DNA of 55,930 bases, from assembly GCA_021793675.1 (NCBI GenBank), contig JAJYSG010000008.1, forward strand, positions 1 through 55,930, read 5' to 3'. Origin of the DNA: Actinomycetes bacterium (GTDB lineage Bacteria; Actinomycetota; Actinomycetes; Actinomycetales; Cellulomonadaceae). Shown here piece by piece: positions 49,277 to 55,930 of this stretch. The notes beneath the pieces were generated by a model, which was given only the letters and a program-made list of their open reading frames with translations, was not told the DNA's origin and ran no database searches. How positions within the stretch are numbered: position 1 is the first letter of the stretch; each line of letters opens with the position of its first letter. Both the position numbers and the translations under genes were made by a program.

Positions 49277-49744
49277 ATGAGCGAGGACCAGCCGCGGGTC
49301 GAGCCGAGGCCGGACCTGGCGCGCGGGCCCGAGACGACGATCTCCTTCCCGTCGATGGGTCTGCCCGAGGTCGAGCCGGTCAGTGGCCTGAGTCCCGACG
49401 AGGCGGCCGCCGTCCAGGCGTTGCCCGCGACGAGCGCACTGCTCGTCATGCAGCGCGGCCCGAGCGCGGGAGCGCGCTTCCTGCTCGACGCCGAGCGCAC
49501 CACCGCGGGGCGCAGCACCGGGTCGGACATCTTCCTCGACGACGTCACCGTCTCGCGCCGGCACGCGGAGTTCGTCCGCGAGGGCAGCACCTTCTGGGTG
49601 CGGGACGTCGGCTCCCTCAACGGCACGTACGTCAACCGGCAGCGCATCGACCAGGTGGTGCTGCATGCCGGCGACGAGGTGCAGATCGGCAAGTTCCGGA
49701 TGACCTTCCACCCGAGCCCTCATCGCGAGGGCACCTCGGCGTGA
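49277..49744 (+). CDS. garA: FHA-domain regulator GarA/OdhI-like
   Basis: A 155-residue protein. The N-terminal tail contains the phospho-acceptor motif PETTISF (Thr20/Thr21), followed by the FHA domain (about 60-150) with GRSTGSDIFLDDVTVSRRHAEF and the phosphothreonine-binding Arg/Ser/Asn residues and DVGSLNGTYVNR. In mycobacteria and corynebacteria the unphosphorylated protein inhibits 2-oxoglutarate dehydrogenase and redirects flux to glutamate until PknB/PknG phosphorylate the ETT motif. The ATG has a GAGGGGGG site. It is coupled to ftsR by a GTGA overlap. Confidence 0.93.
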   Translation: MSEDQPRVEPRPDLARGPETTISFPSMGLPEVEPVSGLSPDEAAAVQALPATSALLVMQRGPSAGARFLLDAERTTAGRSTGSDIFLDDVTVSRRHAEFVREGSTFWVRDVGSLNGTYVNRQRIDQVVLHAGDEVQIGKFRMTFHPSPHREGTSA

Positions 49745-50535
49745 GCCGAGCGGCCACGGGCGGCGCCGCAACGCGGGGGTGGGAGCCGCAGCCAACCGAG
49801 CCGGGCCCGCGCACGCCGCTCGAGCGACGCGTCGTCGAGCCGTGGCCACGCGGCATCTCGCGGCGAGCGACGATGCGGATCTCGGACGTGCTGGCGGCGC
49901 TGCAGATCGAGTTCCCCGCCGTCACCACCTCCAAGCTGCGCTTCTGGGAGGAGCAGGGTCTCGTCGCGCCGCTGCGGACGCCGGCCGGGTACCGGCAGTA
50001 CTCGCCGGCGGACGTCGAGCGGTTGCGGTACGTGCTGCGCTGCCAGCGGGACCGCTACCTGCCGCTCAAGGTCATCGGCGAGCAGCTGGCCGCGCTGGAC
50101 GCGGGGGAGGAGGACGAGCAGCCGCGCGCCCACCTGGCGACGAGCGACGGCGTCCCGGCGGGGGGTGCGCCACGCTGGACCACGCAGACGCTGGCCGACG
50201 AGGCGGGGGTCCCGGTCCAGCTCGTCGACGACCTCGTGACGAACGGGGTGCTCCATGCGAACGGGCGCGGCGCGTTCGACCTGTATGCGCGTGACGTCGT
50301 GCGCGCCGCAGCCCGGCTCGCGGAGCATGGTCTCGACGCGCGGCACCTGCGGGCCTTCCGCACGGCGGCGGACCGGCAGATCGACCTCGTCGAACAGGTG
50401 CTGGCCCCGGTCCGGGGCCAGCGCTCGACCTCGGCGCGGGCCCGCGCGACCACTCTGGCCGCCGAGCTGGGGGAGCTGTGCACCCAGATGCACACGGCCC
50501 TGGTGCGCGCCGCGATCGCCGACCTCGAGGACTGA
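49741..50535 (+). CDS. MerR-family regulator FtsR-like
   Basis: A 264-residue transcription factor. The N-terminal winged helix begins at about residue 46 (ISDVLAALQIEFPAVTTSKLRFWEEQGLV) and continues with RTPAGYRQYSPADVERLRYVLRCQRDRYLPL. A C-terminal region of about 130 residues with a second HTH-like segment (TTQTLADEAGVPVQLVDDLVTNGVL) is typical of the Rv1828/FtsR group, which controls ftsZ in corynebacteria. The GTG start overlaps garA. The 40-residue basic/Pro-rich N-terminal extension is unusual; an ATG just before ISDVLA would remove it. Confidence 0.9.
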   Translation: MSRAATGGAATRGWEPQPTEPGPRTPLERRVVEPWPRGISRRATMRISDVLAALQIEFPAVTTSKLRFWEEQGLVAPLRTPAGYRQYSPADVERLRYVLRCQRDRYLPLKVIGEQLAALDAGEEDEQPRAHLATSDGVPAGGAPRWTTQTLADEAGVPVQLVDDLVTNGVLHANGRGAFDLYARDVVRAAARLAEHGLDARHLRAFRTAADRQIDLVEQVLAPVRGQRSTSARARATTLAAELGELCTQMHTALVRAAIADLED

Positions 50536-50590
50536 CGCCGGCCACGCCGGCGGTGTGGGCGGATCGGCGGGCGCGTCGTACCGTGGAGGC

Positions 50591-51133
50591 GTGGCGGACG
50601 GCGGCGGGCTGGTCCAGGTCGAGGTCGTCGGGGTGCGCACGCACGTCGCGGACGACGAGACCGTGGTGCTGCTCCTCGACCCGCAGTCAGGGCTGCTCGT
50701 GCCCATCCTCATCGGTCAGGCGGAGGCCTCGGCCATCGCCACCGCGCAGGCGGGGATCGTGCCACCGCGGCCCATGACGCACGACCTGCTCAAGGACGCG
50801 CTCCTGGCGGCCGGCACCACCGTCCGCCGGGTCGAGATCACCCGGCTCGTCGACGGTGTGTTCCATGCCGCCCTGGTGCTGGGCACCGGGCGGCGGGTGG
50901 ACTCCCGGGCGTCGGACGCGATCGCGGTCGCGCTCCGGTTCGAGTGCCCCGTCCTGTGCGCCGAGCAGGTGCTCGCCCTCGCCGGCGTCGAGGTCCGCAC
51001 GGTGACGCCGGAGGAGGACATCGAGGAGTTCCGGGAGTTCCTCGACCGGGTCTCGGCGGAGGACTTCGAGACCGGGGAGGACCCGGGCGAGGACGCCGGC
51101 GGCGGCTCAGGCTCACCCTCGACTGGAACCTGA
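50591..51133 (+). CDS. Bifunctional nuclease family protein (DUF151)
   Basis: A 180-residue DUF151/BFN domain protein. The conserved core runs from about residue 8 to 140 with VLLLDPQSGLLVPILIGQAEASAIATAQAG, RPMTHDLLKDAL and SRASDAIAVALRFECPVLCAEQVL, and an acidic Gly-rich tail follows. Plant relatives have DNase/RNase activity; the bacterial role is unknown. The GTG follows TACCGT by 6 nt, so the transcript is probably leaderless, separate from ftsR (55-bp gap). Same place as Rv1829 in mycobacteria. Confidence 0.88.
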   Translation: MADGGGLVQVEVVGVRTHVADDETVVLLLDPQSGLLVPILIGQAEASAIATAQAGIVPPRPMTHDLLKDALLAAGTTVRRVEITRLVDGVFHAALVLGTGRRVDSRASDAIAVALRFECPVLCAEQVLALAGVEVRTVTPEEDIEEFREFLDRVSAEDFETGEDPGEDAGGGSGSPSTGT

Positions 51134-51232
51134 GACTCGCCGAGAGCGACACGCCCGGCGGCGTCGTTGCACCGGTGGGGGCCGCGGCCTACCGTTGCCG
51201 ACGAACCCCACCGAGGACCGCAGGAGGACCCC

Positions 51233-51817
51233 GTGACCACGAAGGACACCGCCGACCAGGCGCCGGTCCTGCCGCAGGGCGCACAGGGCCTGCTGTTCGA
51301 CGACGACCTGGTGGACCTCGACGACACCGCCGTCGGCTACCGCGGCACCACCGCGTGCCACGCCGCGGGCATCACCTACCGGCAGCTCGACTACTGGGCT
51401 CGCACCGGCCTGGTGGAGCCGTCCGTCCGTCCGGCCACCGGCTCGGGTACGCAGCGGCTGTACAGCTTCCGCGACATCTTGGTGCTCAAGGTGGTCAAGC
51501 GGCTGCTCGACACGGGTGTGTCGCTGCAGCAGATCCGCACGGCCGTGAGCCACCTGCGCGAGCGCGGCGTCGAGGACCTCTCGAAGATCACGCTGATGTC
51601 GGACGGCGCGTCGGTGTACGAGTGCATGTCGGCCGACGAGGTGATCGACCTCGTCCAGGGCGGTCAGGGCGTGTTCGGGATCGCCGTCGGACGGGTGTGG
51701 CGCGAGGTGGAGGGCACGCTGGCGCAGCTGCCCCAGGAACGCGCGGACGAGGAGGCGCCGGCGTTCACCGGAGTCGACGAGCTCGCCGCACGTCGTCAGG
51801 CCCGCACCGCCGGCTGA
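51233..51817 (+). CDS. MerR-family transcriptional regulator (Rv1830-like)
   Basis: A 194-residue regulator. The winged-helix domain covers about residues 35-110 (GYRGTTACHAAGITYRQLDY, WARTGLVEPSVRPATGSGTQ, YSFRDILVLKVVKRLLDTG), followed by a C-terminal ligand or dimerisation part with YECMSADEVIDLVQGGQGVFGIAVG. The N-terminal 30 residues are acidic. The GTG has a strong CAGGAGG site. It is the last gene of the block that also holds pgsA2, garA, ftsR and DUF151. Its regulon is not known here; the mycobacterial homologue has been linked to growth and division. Confidence 0.9.
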   Translation: MTTKDTADQAPVLPQGAQGLLFDDDLVDLDDTAVGYRGTTACHAAGITYRQLDYWARTGLVEPSVRPATGSGTQRLYSFRDILVLKVVKRLLDTGVSLQQIRTAVSHLRERGVEDLSKITLMSDGASVYECMSADEVIDLVQGGQGVFGIAVGRVWREVEGTLAQLPQERADEEAPAFTGVDELAARRQARTAG

Positions 51818-51885
51818 CTCGCCGACCCGAGATCGTTCCTCGGTGCCTGCCGAGGGTGCCGTGTCGGGCTGCCCCGGCGTGGGCG

Positions 51886-52653
51886 TCAGCGCGTCCCTGG
51901 GGCGCGCAGCGCGCGGTCGAGCAACGCGTCGAAGACGCCTGCCAGCTCGCCGGCCGCGGCCCCCGGCCAGCCGTGGATGGGGCGGGCGGCACCCTGCGAC
52001 TGCTGCAGCGCGGCGCGCTCCGGGATGGCCGGGGCAAGCACCAGCGGGCCGTAGAGCGACTGCAGCTCCTCGAGGCGGTAGGCCTGCTCGATCGAGCGGG
52101 CGCGCACCCTGTTGACCACGATGCCGAGCGGCTGCAGGGCCGGAGCCGGGCCACGCCGCAGCTCGTCGACCGTGCGCAGCGCGCGACCGACGGCCATCAC
52201 GGAGAACAGCCCTGGTTCGGTGACGACGACGGCCCGGTCGCAGGCGGCCAGGCCGGTTCGGGTCAGGCCGCCGAGCGACGGCGGGCAGTCGACGATGACC
52301 AGCCCGTAGTCGGACAGCCAGGCGAGCGCCGAGCCCAGCCGGTCGAGATCGGAGTCGTCCAGCCGGTCGTGCAGCACGGTGCGCTCGGAGCCGACCAGGA
52401 CGTCCAGTCCTTCGTCGGCCCACCCCGCCGTGGCCGTCGCGGCCTTCACGCTCTCGCCGCTGGGCTCGTCGAGCACCAGGGAGACGTCGCCCTCAGGCCG
52501 CTGCGCGCCGAGCGCCATGGTGCTGTCGCCCTGCGGGTCGAGGTCCACGACGAGGGTGCGCACGCCGCGCTCGAGCGCCGCGGAGGCCAGCCCCAAGGTC
52601 ACCGAGGTCTTGCCGACGCCACCCTTGAGGCTGCACACACCGAGCACGAGCAC
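51886..52653 (-). CDS. ParA/MinD-family ATPase
   Basis: A 255-residue deviant Walker ATPase. CSLKGGVGKTSVTLG (about residues 7-21) is the Walker A' motif with its signature Lys, VVDLDPQGDS and VIVDCPPSLGG carry the switch aspartates. It has no adjacent ParB and no parS-like sequence, and resembles the orphan ParA-like proteins of actinobacteria; chromosome segregation proper is probably handled elsewhere. GTG 52653 or GTG 52647 could be the start. It converges with the merR gene. Confidence 0.9.
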   Translation of the reverse strand: MLVLGVCSLKGGVGKTSVTLGLASAALERGVRTLVVDLDPQGDSTMALGAQRPEGDVSLVLDEPSGESVKAATATAGWADEGLDVLVGSERTVLHDRLDDSDLDRLGSALAWLSDYGLVIVDCPPSLGGLTRTGLAACDRAVVVTEPGLFSVMAVGRALRTVDELRRGPAPALQPLGIVVNRVRARSIEQAYRLEELQSLYGPLVLAPAIPERAALQQSQGAARPIHGWPGAAAGELAGVFDALLDRALRAPGTR

Positions 52654-52835
52654 CCGGACACCGTAACGGTGGGCACCCGTGGGCGGAAGCCGCGTCCGTC
52701 GCCCGGGGAATTCCCCGAGAGCGCGGGGGAGTCGTGCCGGTAAGGGTGGCCTCTCCTGCGATGTCTCGGCTGACCTGCGGCGACGCCTGCGCTCCGGAGG
52801 CGTCGATCGCCGCCAACGTGCGGCATGCTGTGGGG

Positions 52836-53330
52836 GTGAGGATTGTCCGGGTGGGCGAGGACGCGTGGCACGCCGTTCGGGACGTGCGGCTGCGGGCGTT
52901 GCACGACGCTCCGGACAGCTTCGGCTCGACCGCGGGCCGCGAGGAGCGCTTCACGGAGGCGCACTGGCGGATGCGGCTGAGGGCCACGCCCACCTGGCTC
53001 GCCATGGACGATGCCGACGTGCCGCGGGGGATGGTCAGCCTGATCCAGGAACCCGGCTCGCCGGTGGACGACCGCCACCTGGTCTCGCTGTGGGTCGCAC
53101 CCGAGGTGCGCCGGCAGGGCATCGGCTGGGCGCTCGTCGACGCCGTGCGGGAGCAGGCGTTCCTCGATGGTGCCCGAACGTTGTCGCTCTGGGTGCTCGA
53201 CGGCAACACGCCGGCCGGCGACCTATACGTGCGAGCCGGGTTCCGGCGCACCGGGGTCCGGCAACGGCTGCCGCGCGATGCCGCGCTGGTCGAGGAACGG
53301 TACGAGCTGCTGCTCGTCGCGCCGCGCTGA
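52836..53330 (+). CDS. GNAT family N-acetyltransferase
   Basis: A 164-residue acetyltransferase with the acetyl-CoA loop VAPEVRRQGIGWALVDAV (RxxGxG/A, about residues 88-105) and the C-terminal LWVLDGNTPAGDLYVRAGFRRTG. Substrate unknown; small amines, amino acids or protein N-termini are all possible. The GTG at 52836 gives a compact GNAT domain starting at IVRVGEDAWHAVRDVRLRAL; an upstream start would add about 34 residues without homology. Divergent from the ParA gene. Confidence 0.85.
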   Translation: MRIVRVGEDAWHAVRDVRLRALHDAPDSFGSTAGREERFTEAHWRMRLRATPTWLAMDDADVPRGMVSLIQEPGSPVDDRHLVSLWVAPEVRRQGIGWALVDAVREQAFLDGARTLSLWVLDGNTPAGDLYVRAGFRRTGVRQRLPRDAALVEERYELLLVAPR

Positions 53331-53420
53331 CCGTCACGGCCCCGCGGTGCGTCGCCCGCGATCCGGTCGGGGGGAGGCGCCGGTCGAGGTCGGTCCGGGT
53401 GTCAGGAACGCCTAAATGTC

Positions 53421-53438
53421 ATAATCGGCATTATCGGC
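53421..53438. repeat. AT-rich tandem/inverted repeat upstream of the VOC gene
   Basis: ATAATCGGC followed at once by ATTATCGGC: a 9-bp tandem repeat that is also an inverted repeat (ATAAT-CGGC-ATTAT, 53421-53434). It is one of the few AT-rich spots in the window and lies 50 bp before the VOC gene start, so it may be an operator. A GGGCGG/CCGCCC hairpin (about 53449-53466) lies between it and the gene. Confidence 0.45.
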
Positions 53439-53485
53439 GCGCCAGGAGGGGCGGGCTTCGCCGCCCACCGGGCAGGATGGGTGAC

Positions 53486-53872
53486 ATGACAAGCCGCCTC
53501 GCGACGATCGTCATCGACGCCCATCGGCCGGACGTCGTCGCACGGTTCTGGTGCGACGTCCTCGGCTGGCGCGTGCTCGACGCCGAACCCGAGATCGTCA
53601 GCATCGCTCCGTCCGACGGCTCGTGGCCAGCGATCGACGTCGTCGCCGTCCCGGAGTCGAAAGCCGTGAAGAACCGGCTGCACCTGGACCTGAGGGCCGA
53701 CGGCACGACCACGGCGCTCGAGCTCGCGCGGCTGCTGCAGCTCGGCGCGCGCCGGGTCGACGTCGGCCAGGGTCCGGACGTGTCCTGGGTCGTGCTGGCG
53801 GACCCCGAGGGCAACGAGTTCTGCCTGCTGTCCCGGACCGTGGCCGAGGCGCTGGCCGCCCCGGCGTCCTGA
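53486..53872 (+). CDS. VOC (glyoxalase-like) superfamily protein
   Basis: A 128-residue protein of the vicinal-oxygen-chelate fold: ATIVIDAHRPDVVARFWCDVLGWRV is the first beta-alpha-beta-beta module, and NRLHLDLRADG ... WVVLADPEGNEFCLL the second, with the metal-type Glu near the end. Many actinobacterial members of this short type are annotated only as glyoxalase-like; enzymatic activity is unproven. The ATG 53486 lies 7 nt after CAGGAT (leaderless-like). Confidence 0.85.
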   Translation: MTSRLATIVIDAHRPDVVARFWCDVLGWRVLDAEPEIVSIAPSDGSWPAIDVVAVPESKAVKNRLHLDLRADGTTTALELARLLQLGARRVDVGQGPDVSWVVLADPEGNEFCLLSRTVAEALAAPAS

Positions 53873-53988
53873 GGTCCGGGAGCGAACGTACGTTCGCCCC
53901 GCGAGGGAGGCGGCCGCTGCTCCCCCGGCGCGCCGGTGCGCGGTCCCGACCGCGCGGTGACCTGCCCGCGAGGTGGCAGGATCGGCCC

Positions 53989-54462
53989 GTGACCGACGAC
54001 CTGACCGCGACCATCGCCCGCGTCGAGCAGGAGGAACGCGAGCTGGTGCTGGCCGCGTTCTCGTACGACGAGGCGTGGCGCCTCGGGACCCTGCTCTACG
54101 CCACAGCGGTCGAGCGCGGTCTGGCGGTGGCGATCGACATCCGTCTCGGCGACCAGCAGGTGTTCCACGCCGCACGTCCCGGCAGTGCTCCGGACAACGA
54201 CTCCTGGCTCGAGCGCAAGGGCCGCGTGGTGCGCCGGTTCGGCGCCTCGTCGTACCTGGTCGGCCTGCGGCACGAAAGTCGTGGGACGACCTTTGAGGAG
54301 GCGACCCGGCTCCCCCTGCAGGAGTACGCGGCCCACGGCGGCGCGTTCCCCCTCCGGGTGACGGGCGTCGGGATCGTCGGGGTCGCCGCCGTCTCCGGGC
54401 TCAAGGGCTCCGAGGACCACGCGCTGGTCGTCGAGGCGCTCCGCGAGATTCTCGCGGGCTGA
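53989..54462 (+). CDS. Heme-degrading / HbpS-like domain protein (UPF0303 type)
   Basis: A 157-residue protein of the GlcG/HbpS-like family: the helical N-terminus (DDLTATIARVEQEERELVLAAF), VAIDIRLGDQQVFHAARPGSAPDNDSWLERK and HGGAFPLRVTGVGIVGVAAVSGL are family features. Streptomyces HbpS binds heme and senses redox stress, while UPF0303 proteins themselves are of unknown function. The GTG is 6 nt after CAGGAT. It lies 114 bp before the sigma-R-type promoter of rbpA, which would fit a redox theme, but that is inference. Confidence 0.82.
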   Translation: MTDDLTATIARVEQEERELVLAAFSYDEAWRLGTLLYATAVERGLAVAIDIRLGDQQVFHAARPGSAPDNDSWLERKGRVVRRFGASSYLVGLRHESRGTTFEEATRLPLQEYAAHGGAFPLRVTGVGIVGVAAVSGLKGSEDHALVVEALREILAG

Positions 54463-54496
54463 CGACCGCCCGTTCACCAGACTTTCACCGCGGTGC

Positions 54497-54522
54497 GGAA
54501 CACTGAGGGCTGCCGTCTCGTT
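54497..54522 (+). promoter_or_regulatory. Sigma-R (SigH/SigR)-type promoter of rbpA
   Basis: GGAAC (54497-54501), 18 bp, then GTT (54520-54522) matches the GGAAT-N18-GTT consensus of thiol-oxidative-stress sigma factors. It lies about 55 bp before the rbpA ATG. rbpA is a known SigR target in Streptomyces coelicolor, so disulfide-stress induction is likely. Confidence 0.75.
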
Positions 54523-54576
54523 GAAGCGGGCGGAAGGTCTTAGGTCCTACTGCACGGACGGCACGGAGGCTCCCCC

Positions 54577-54921
54577 ATGGCGAATCGATCCCTGCGCGGC
54601 ATGCGCATCGGGTCCCACAGCATGGAGACCGAGGACGGCGTCGACTTCGCCCCTCGGCTCCAGGCGTACTACGACTGCCCCAACGGGCACACCATCATCC
54701 TGCCGTTCTCGGTCGAGGCCGACGTGCCGGTGGTGTGGGAGTGCCGGTGCGGCGCCGAGGCGATCCTGCGGGACGCCTCGAAGCCCGAGCCGAAGGCGGG
54801 CAAGCCGCCGCGCACCCACTGGGACATGCTGCTGGAACGCCGCACCATCGGTGAGCTCGAGGAGCTGCTCGACGAGCGCCTCGACCTGCTGCGTGCCGGC
54901 AAGCTGCGCCGCAGCGCCTGA
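54577..54921 (+). CDS. rbpA: RNA polymerase-binding protein RbpA
   Basis: A 114-residue actinobacterial transcription factor that binds RNA polymerase and group 1/2 sigma factors and stabilises the open complex. Sequence features are the N-terminal tail NRSLRGMRIGSHSMETEDGV, the zinc-ribbon-like core (YYDCPNGH ... WECRCGAEA, Cys near residues 34, 56 and 58), the basic linker and the C-terminal sigma-interaction helix ERRTIGELEELLDERLDLLR. Start ATG 54577. A sigma-R-type promoter lies upstream, and it is convergent with dpm1 5 bp away. Confidence 0.97.
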   Translation: MANRSLRGMRIGSHSMETEDGVDFAPRLQAYYDCPNGHTIILPFSVEADVPVVWECRCGAEAILRDASKPEPKAGKPPRTHWDMLLERRTIGELEELLDERLDLLRAGKLRRSA

Positions 54922-54926
54922 GGAGC

Positions 54927-55706
54927 TCAGCCCCGCCCGACGACCCGACGGAACGCGCCCGCCACCTGGTGGGCGCGTTCTGCTGCGCCCCACTTCGCGA
55001 CGGAGACGAGCGCCTCTCCGATGATCCCGCCGCTCATCTTCGAGACGCCGTGCTCGCGCTCGACGAACGTGATCGGCACCTCCACGATGCGGGCCCCGGC
55101 CTTGCGCGCGCGCAGCGTCATGTCGACCTGGAAGCCGTAGCCCTGCGACGACACGTCGGCCAGCGGCATCGCGCGCAGCAGGTCGGCGCGGTAGGCCCGG
55201 AAGCCGGCGGTGGCGTCCTTGATCGACGTGCCGATGGCGATCCGGATGTAGAGGTTGGCGCCGCGCGAGAGGACCTCGCGACGCAGCGGCCAGTTGACGA
55301 CGGTGCCGCCCTTGACCCAGCGCGAGCCGATGACCAGCTCGGCGTCTCCGGAGCGGGCCAGCAGCTTCGGCAGGTCCTGCGCGCGGTGCGACCCGTCGGC
55401 GTCCATCTCCACGACGACGTCGTAACCGCGCTCGAGGGCCCACGCGAACCCCGCGAGGTAGGCCGGGCCGAGGCCCTCCTTCGCCGTGCGGCGCAGCACG
55501 TGGATCGCGGTCCGGCCGCGGTGCGGGGCGTCGATCTCCGAGAGCTTCTCCGCCAGGTCGGCGGTGCCGTCCGGCGACCCGTCGTCGACGACGAGGACGT
55601 CGGCGTCCGGCGCGTGCTCGGCGAGGCGCTCCAACGCGCCAGGCAGGCTCTCGCGTTCGTTGTACGTGGGCACGACGACGAGGACTCGTCGGGCGGTGGA
55701 GGTCAT
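54927..55706 (-). CDS. Polyprenol monophosphomannose synthase (Ppm/Dpm1-like)
   Basis: A 259-residue GT2 glycosyltransferase that makes polyprenyl-phosphomannose from GDP-mannose, the donor for protein O-mannosylation and lipoglycan assembly. [33 protein letters not shown] and the DAD metal motif [10 protein letters not shown] (about residues 88-100), then IGSRWVKGG and [12 protein letters not shown] are present. No apolipoprotein acyltransferase domain is fused, unlike mycobacterial Ppm1. The ATG overlaps the upstream membrane gene stop (ATGA). The gene's 3' end contains a hairpin that could stop rbpA transcription. Confidence 0.93.
   Translation of the reverse strand: MTSTARRVLVVVPTYNERESLPGALERLAEHAPDADVLVVDDGSPDGTADLAEKLSEIDAPHRGRTAIHVLRRTAKEGLGPAYLAGFAWALERGYDVVVEMDADGSHRAQDLPKLLARSGDAELVIGSRWVKGGTVVNWPLRREVLSRGANLYIRIAIGTSIKDATAGFRAYRADLLRAMPLADVSSQGYGFQVDMTLRARKAGARIVEVPITFVEREHGVSKMSGGIIGEALVSVAKWGAAERAHQVAGAFRRVVGRG
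54951..54980. terminator. Hairpin in the dpm1 3' coding end, likely rbpA terminator
   Basis: GAACGCGCCC (54951-54960) pairs perfectly with GGGCGCGTTC (54971-54980) around a 10-nt loop that itself contains ACCTGGT. It lies 30 bp after the rbpA stop but inside the C-terminal codons of the convergent dpm1 gene, so it does double duty as coding sequence and terminator. Confidence 0.55.
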
Positions 55707-55930
55707 GCGGCAGTCTCGATCCGGTCGGAGCGGCGCACGCGGGACGCCCCGGCGGCGCCGGCGACGACCACGGACACCGCCAGTGCGTCGATGATCCACG
55801 CAGGCCACCGTCCCAGCCGGTCGGACAGGGTCAACGACTCGCGCAGAGGCAGCGTAGCGACCATCTGCGCGGCGGTGAAAAGCGACGTGCGCTGCAGCAC
55901 GGCACCGTGCAGTACCCCGCCAGCGGCGGC
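55703..55930 (-). CDS. C-terminal part of an unidentified membrane protein (cut by window end)
   Basis: The frame is open to the window edge, so the N-terminus is missing. The visible 75 residues contain one transmembrane segment ([19 protein letters not shown]) followed by a short basic/acidic tail ([12 protein letters not shown]), preceded by an amphipathic stretch ([22 protein letters not shown]). I do not recognise the family. Its stop overlaps the dpm1 ATG by four bases, so it is translationally coupled to polyprenol-mannose synthesis. A later GTG at 55900 would make a stand-alone 65-residue protein, which I consider less likely. Confidence 0.6.
   Translation of the reverse strand, partial: AAAGGVLHGAVLQRTSLFTAAQMVATLPLRESLTLSDRLGRWPAWIIDALAVSVVVAGAAGASRVRRSDRIETAA

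Noticed and set aside
51886..52653. ParA as evidence of a plasmid, prophage or replication origin.
   Set aside because: No ParB, parS, Rep or dnaA elements are near, and the neighbours are core chromosomal genes.

Overview
The window is very GC-rich, uses GTG starts freely and carries actinobacterial marker genes (rbpA, garA, dpm1, the DUF3000, DUF3159 and DUF3710 families, guaB1). Gene content (anaerobic pyruvate formate-lyase, GlgX, a probable amino-acid-bridged peptidoglycan) suggests a facultatively anaerobic Micrococcales member, most like Cellulomonas. That genus call is inference. Most of the window is core chromosome; I see no insertion sequence, prophage, CRISPR array, rRNA or convincing tRNA.

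Layout. 16-6456: DUF3710, OB-fold and DUF3159 genes, two convergent TrkA K+ regulatory subunits, a KimA-like APC transporter and an RNA uridine methyltransferase. 6540-11300: a small coiled-coil protein, aconitase with a near-perfect palindrome in front, and a two-gene ABC exporter. 11341-16430 (minus): a kinase-like APH protein, a Nudix hydrolase, a glutamine amidotransferase and the GuaB1-type GMP reductase, chained by four-base overlaps, then an orphan solute-binding lipoprotein. 16632-24231 (plus): dxs, then two full-length pyruvate formate-lyase genes flanking a PFL activase. 24382-29099 (minus): a fused beta-oxidation enzyme, RNase D, an atypical LuxR regulator and DUF3000. 29247-34582 (plus): 6-phosphogluconate dehydrogenase, a FemAB transferase, MurJ flippase and a DegT-type PLP enzyme, converging on an ATP-grasp ligase operon (34551-37108). 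37177-45973: ZapE, GlgX, small hypotheticals, App1 phosphatase, Dps, threonine aldolase and a DEAD-box helicase with a structured leader. 45974-51817: a CoA-binding protein, then the conserved pgsA2/DUF881/sbp/DUF881/garA/ftsR/DUF151/merR block known from mycobacteria, here without gcvH. 51886-55930: ParA-like ATPase, GNAT, VOC and HbpS-like proteins, rbpA behind a sigma-R-type promoter, dpm1 and a truncated membrane protein.

The most interesting locus is the pfl cluster. The first PFL-like protein (18620-20884) is full length and keeps the glycyl-radical loop, but the catalytic Cys-Cys pair is Ser-Ala and one of the two pyruvate-binding arginines is Gln. The second (21964-24231) has all of these residues, and the activase gene lies between them. 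Both PFL genes carry a shared CATCCCATGT motif just upstream of a TANNNT -10 box, and the catalytic copy also has a TGTGA-N6-TCACA site of the Rex/CRP type. This suggests a radical-bearing pseudoenzyme co-regulated with, and possibly partnering, an active PFL.

Other threads: many genes look leaderless (TANNNT box 6-8 nt before the start codon); convergent neighbours overlap at their 3' ends three times; and 29247-35792 gathers genes that could together build and export the peptidoglycan cross-bridge.
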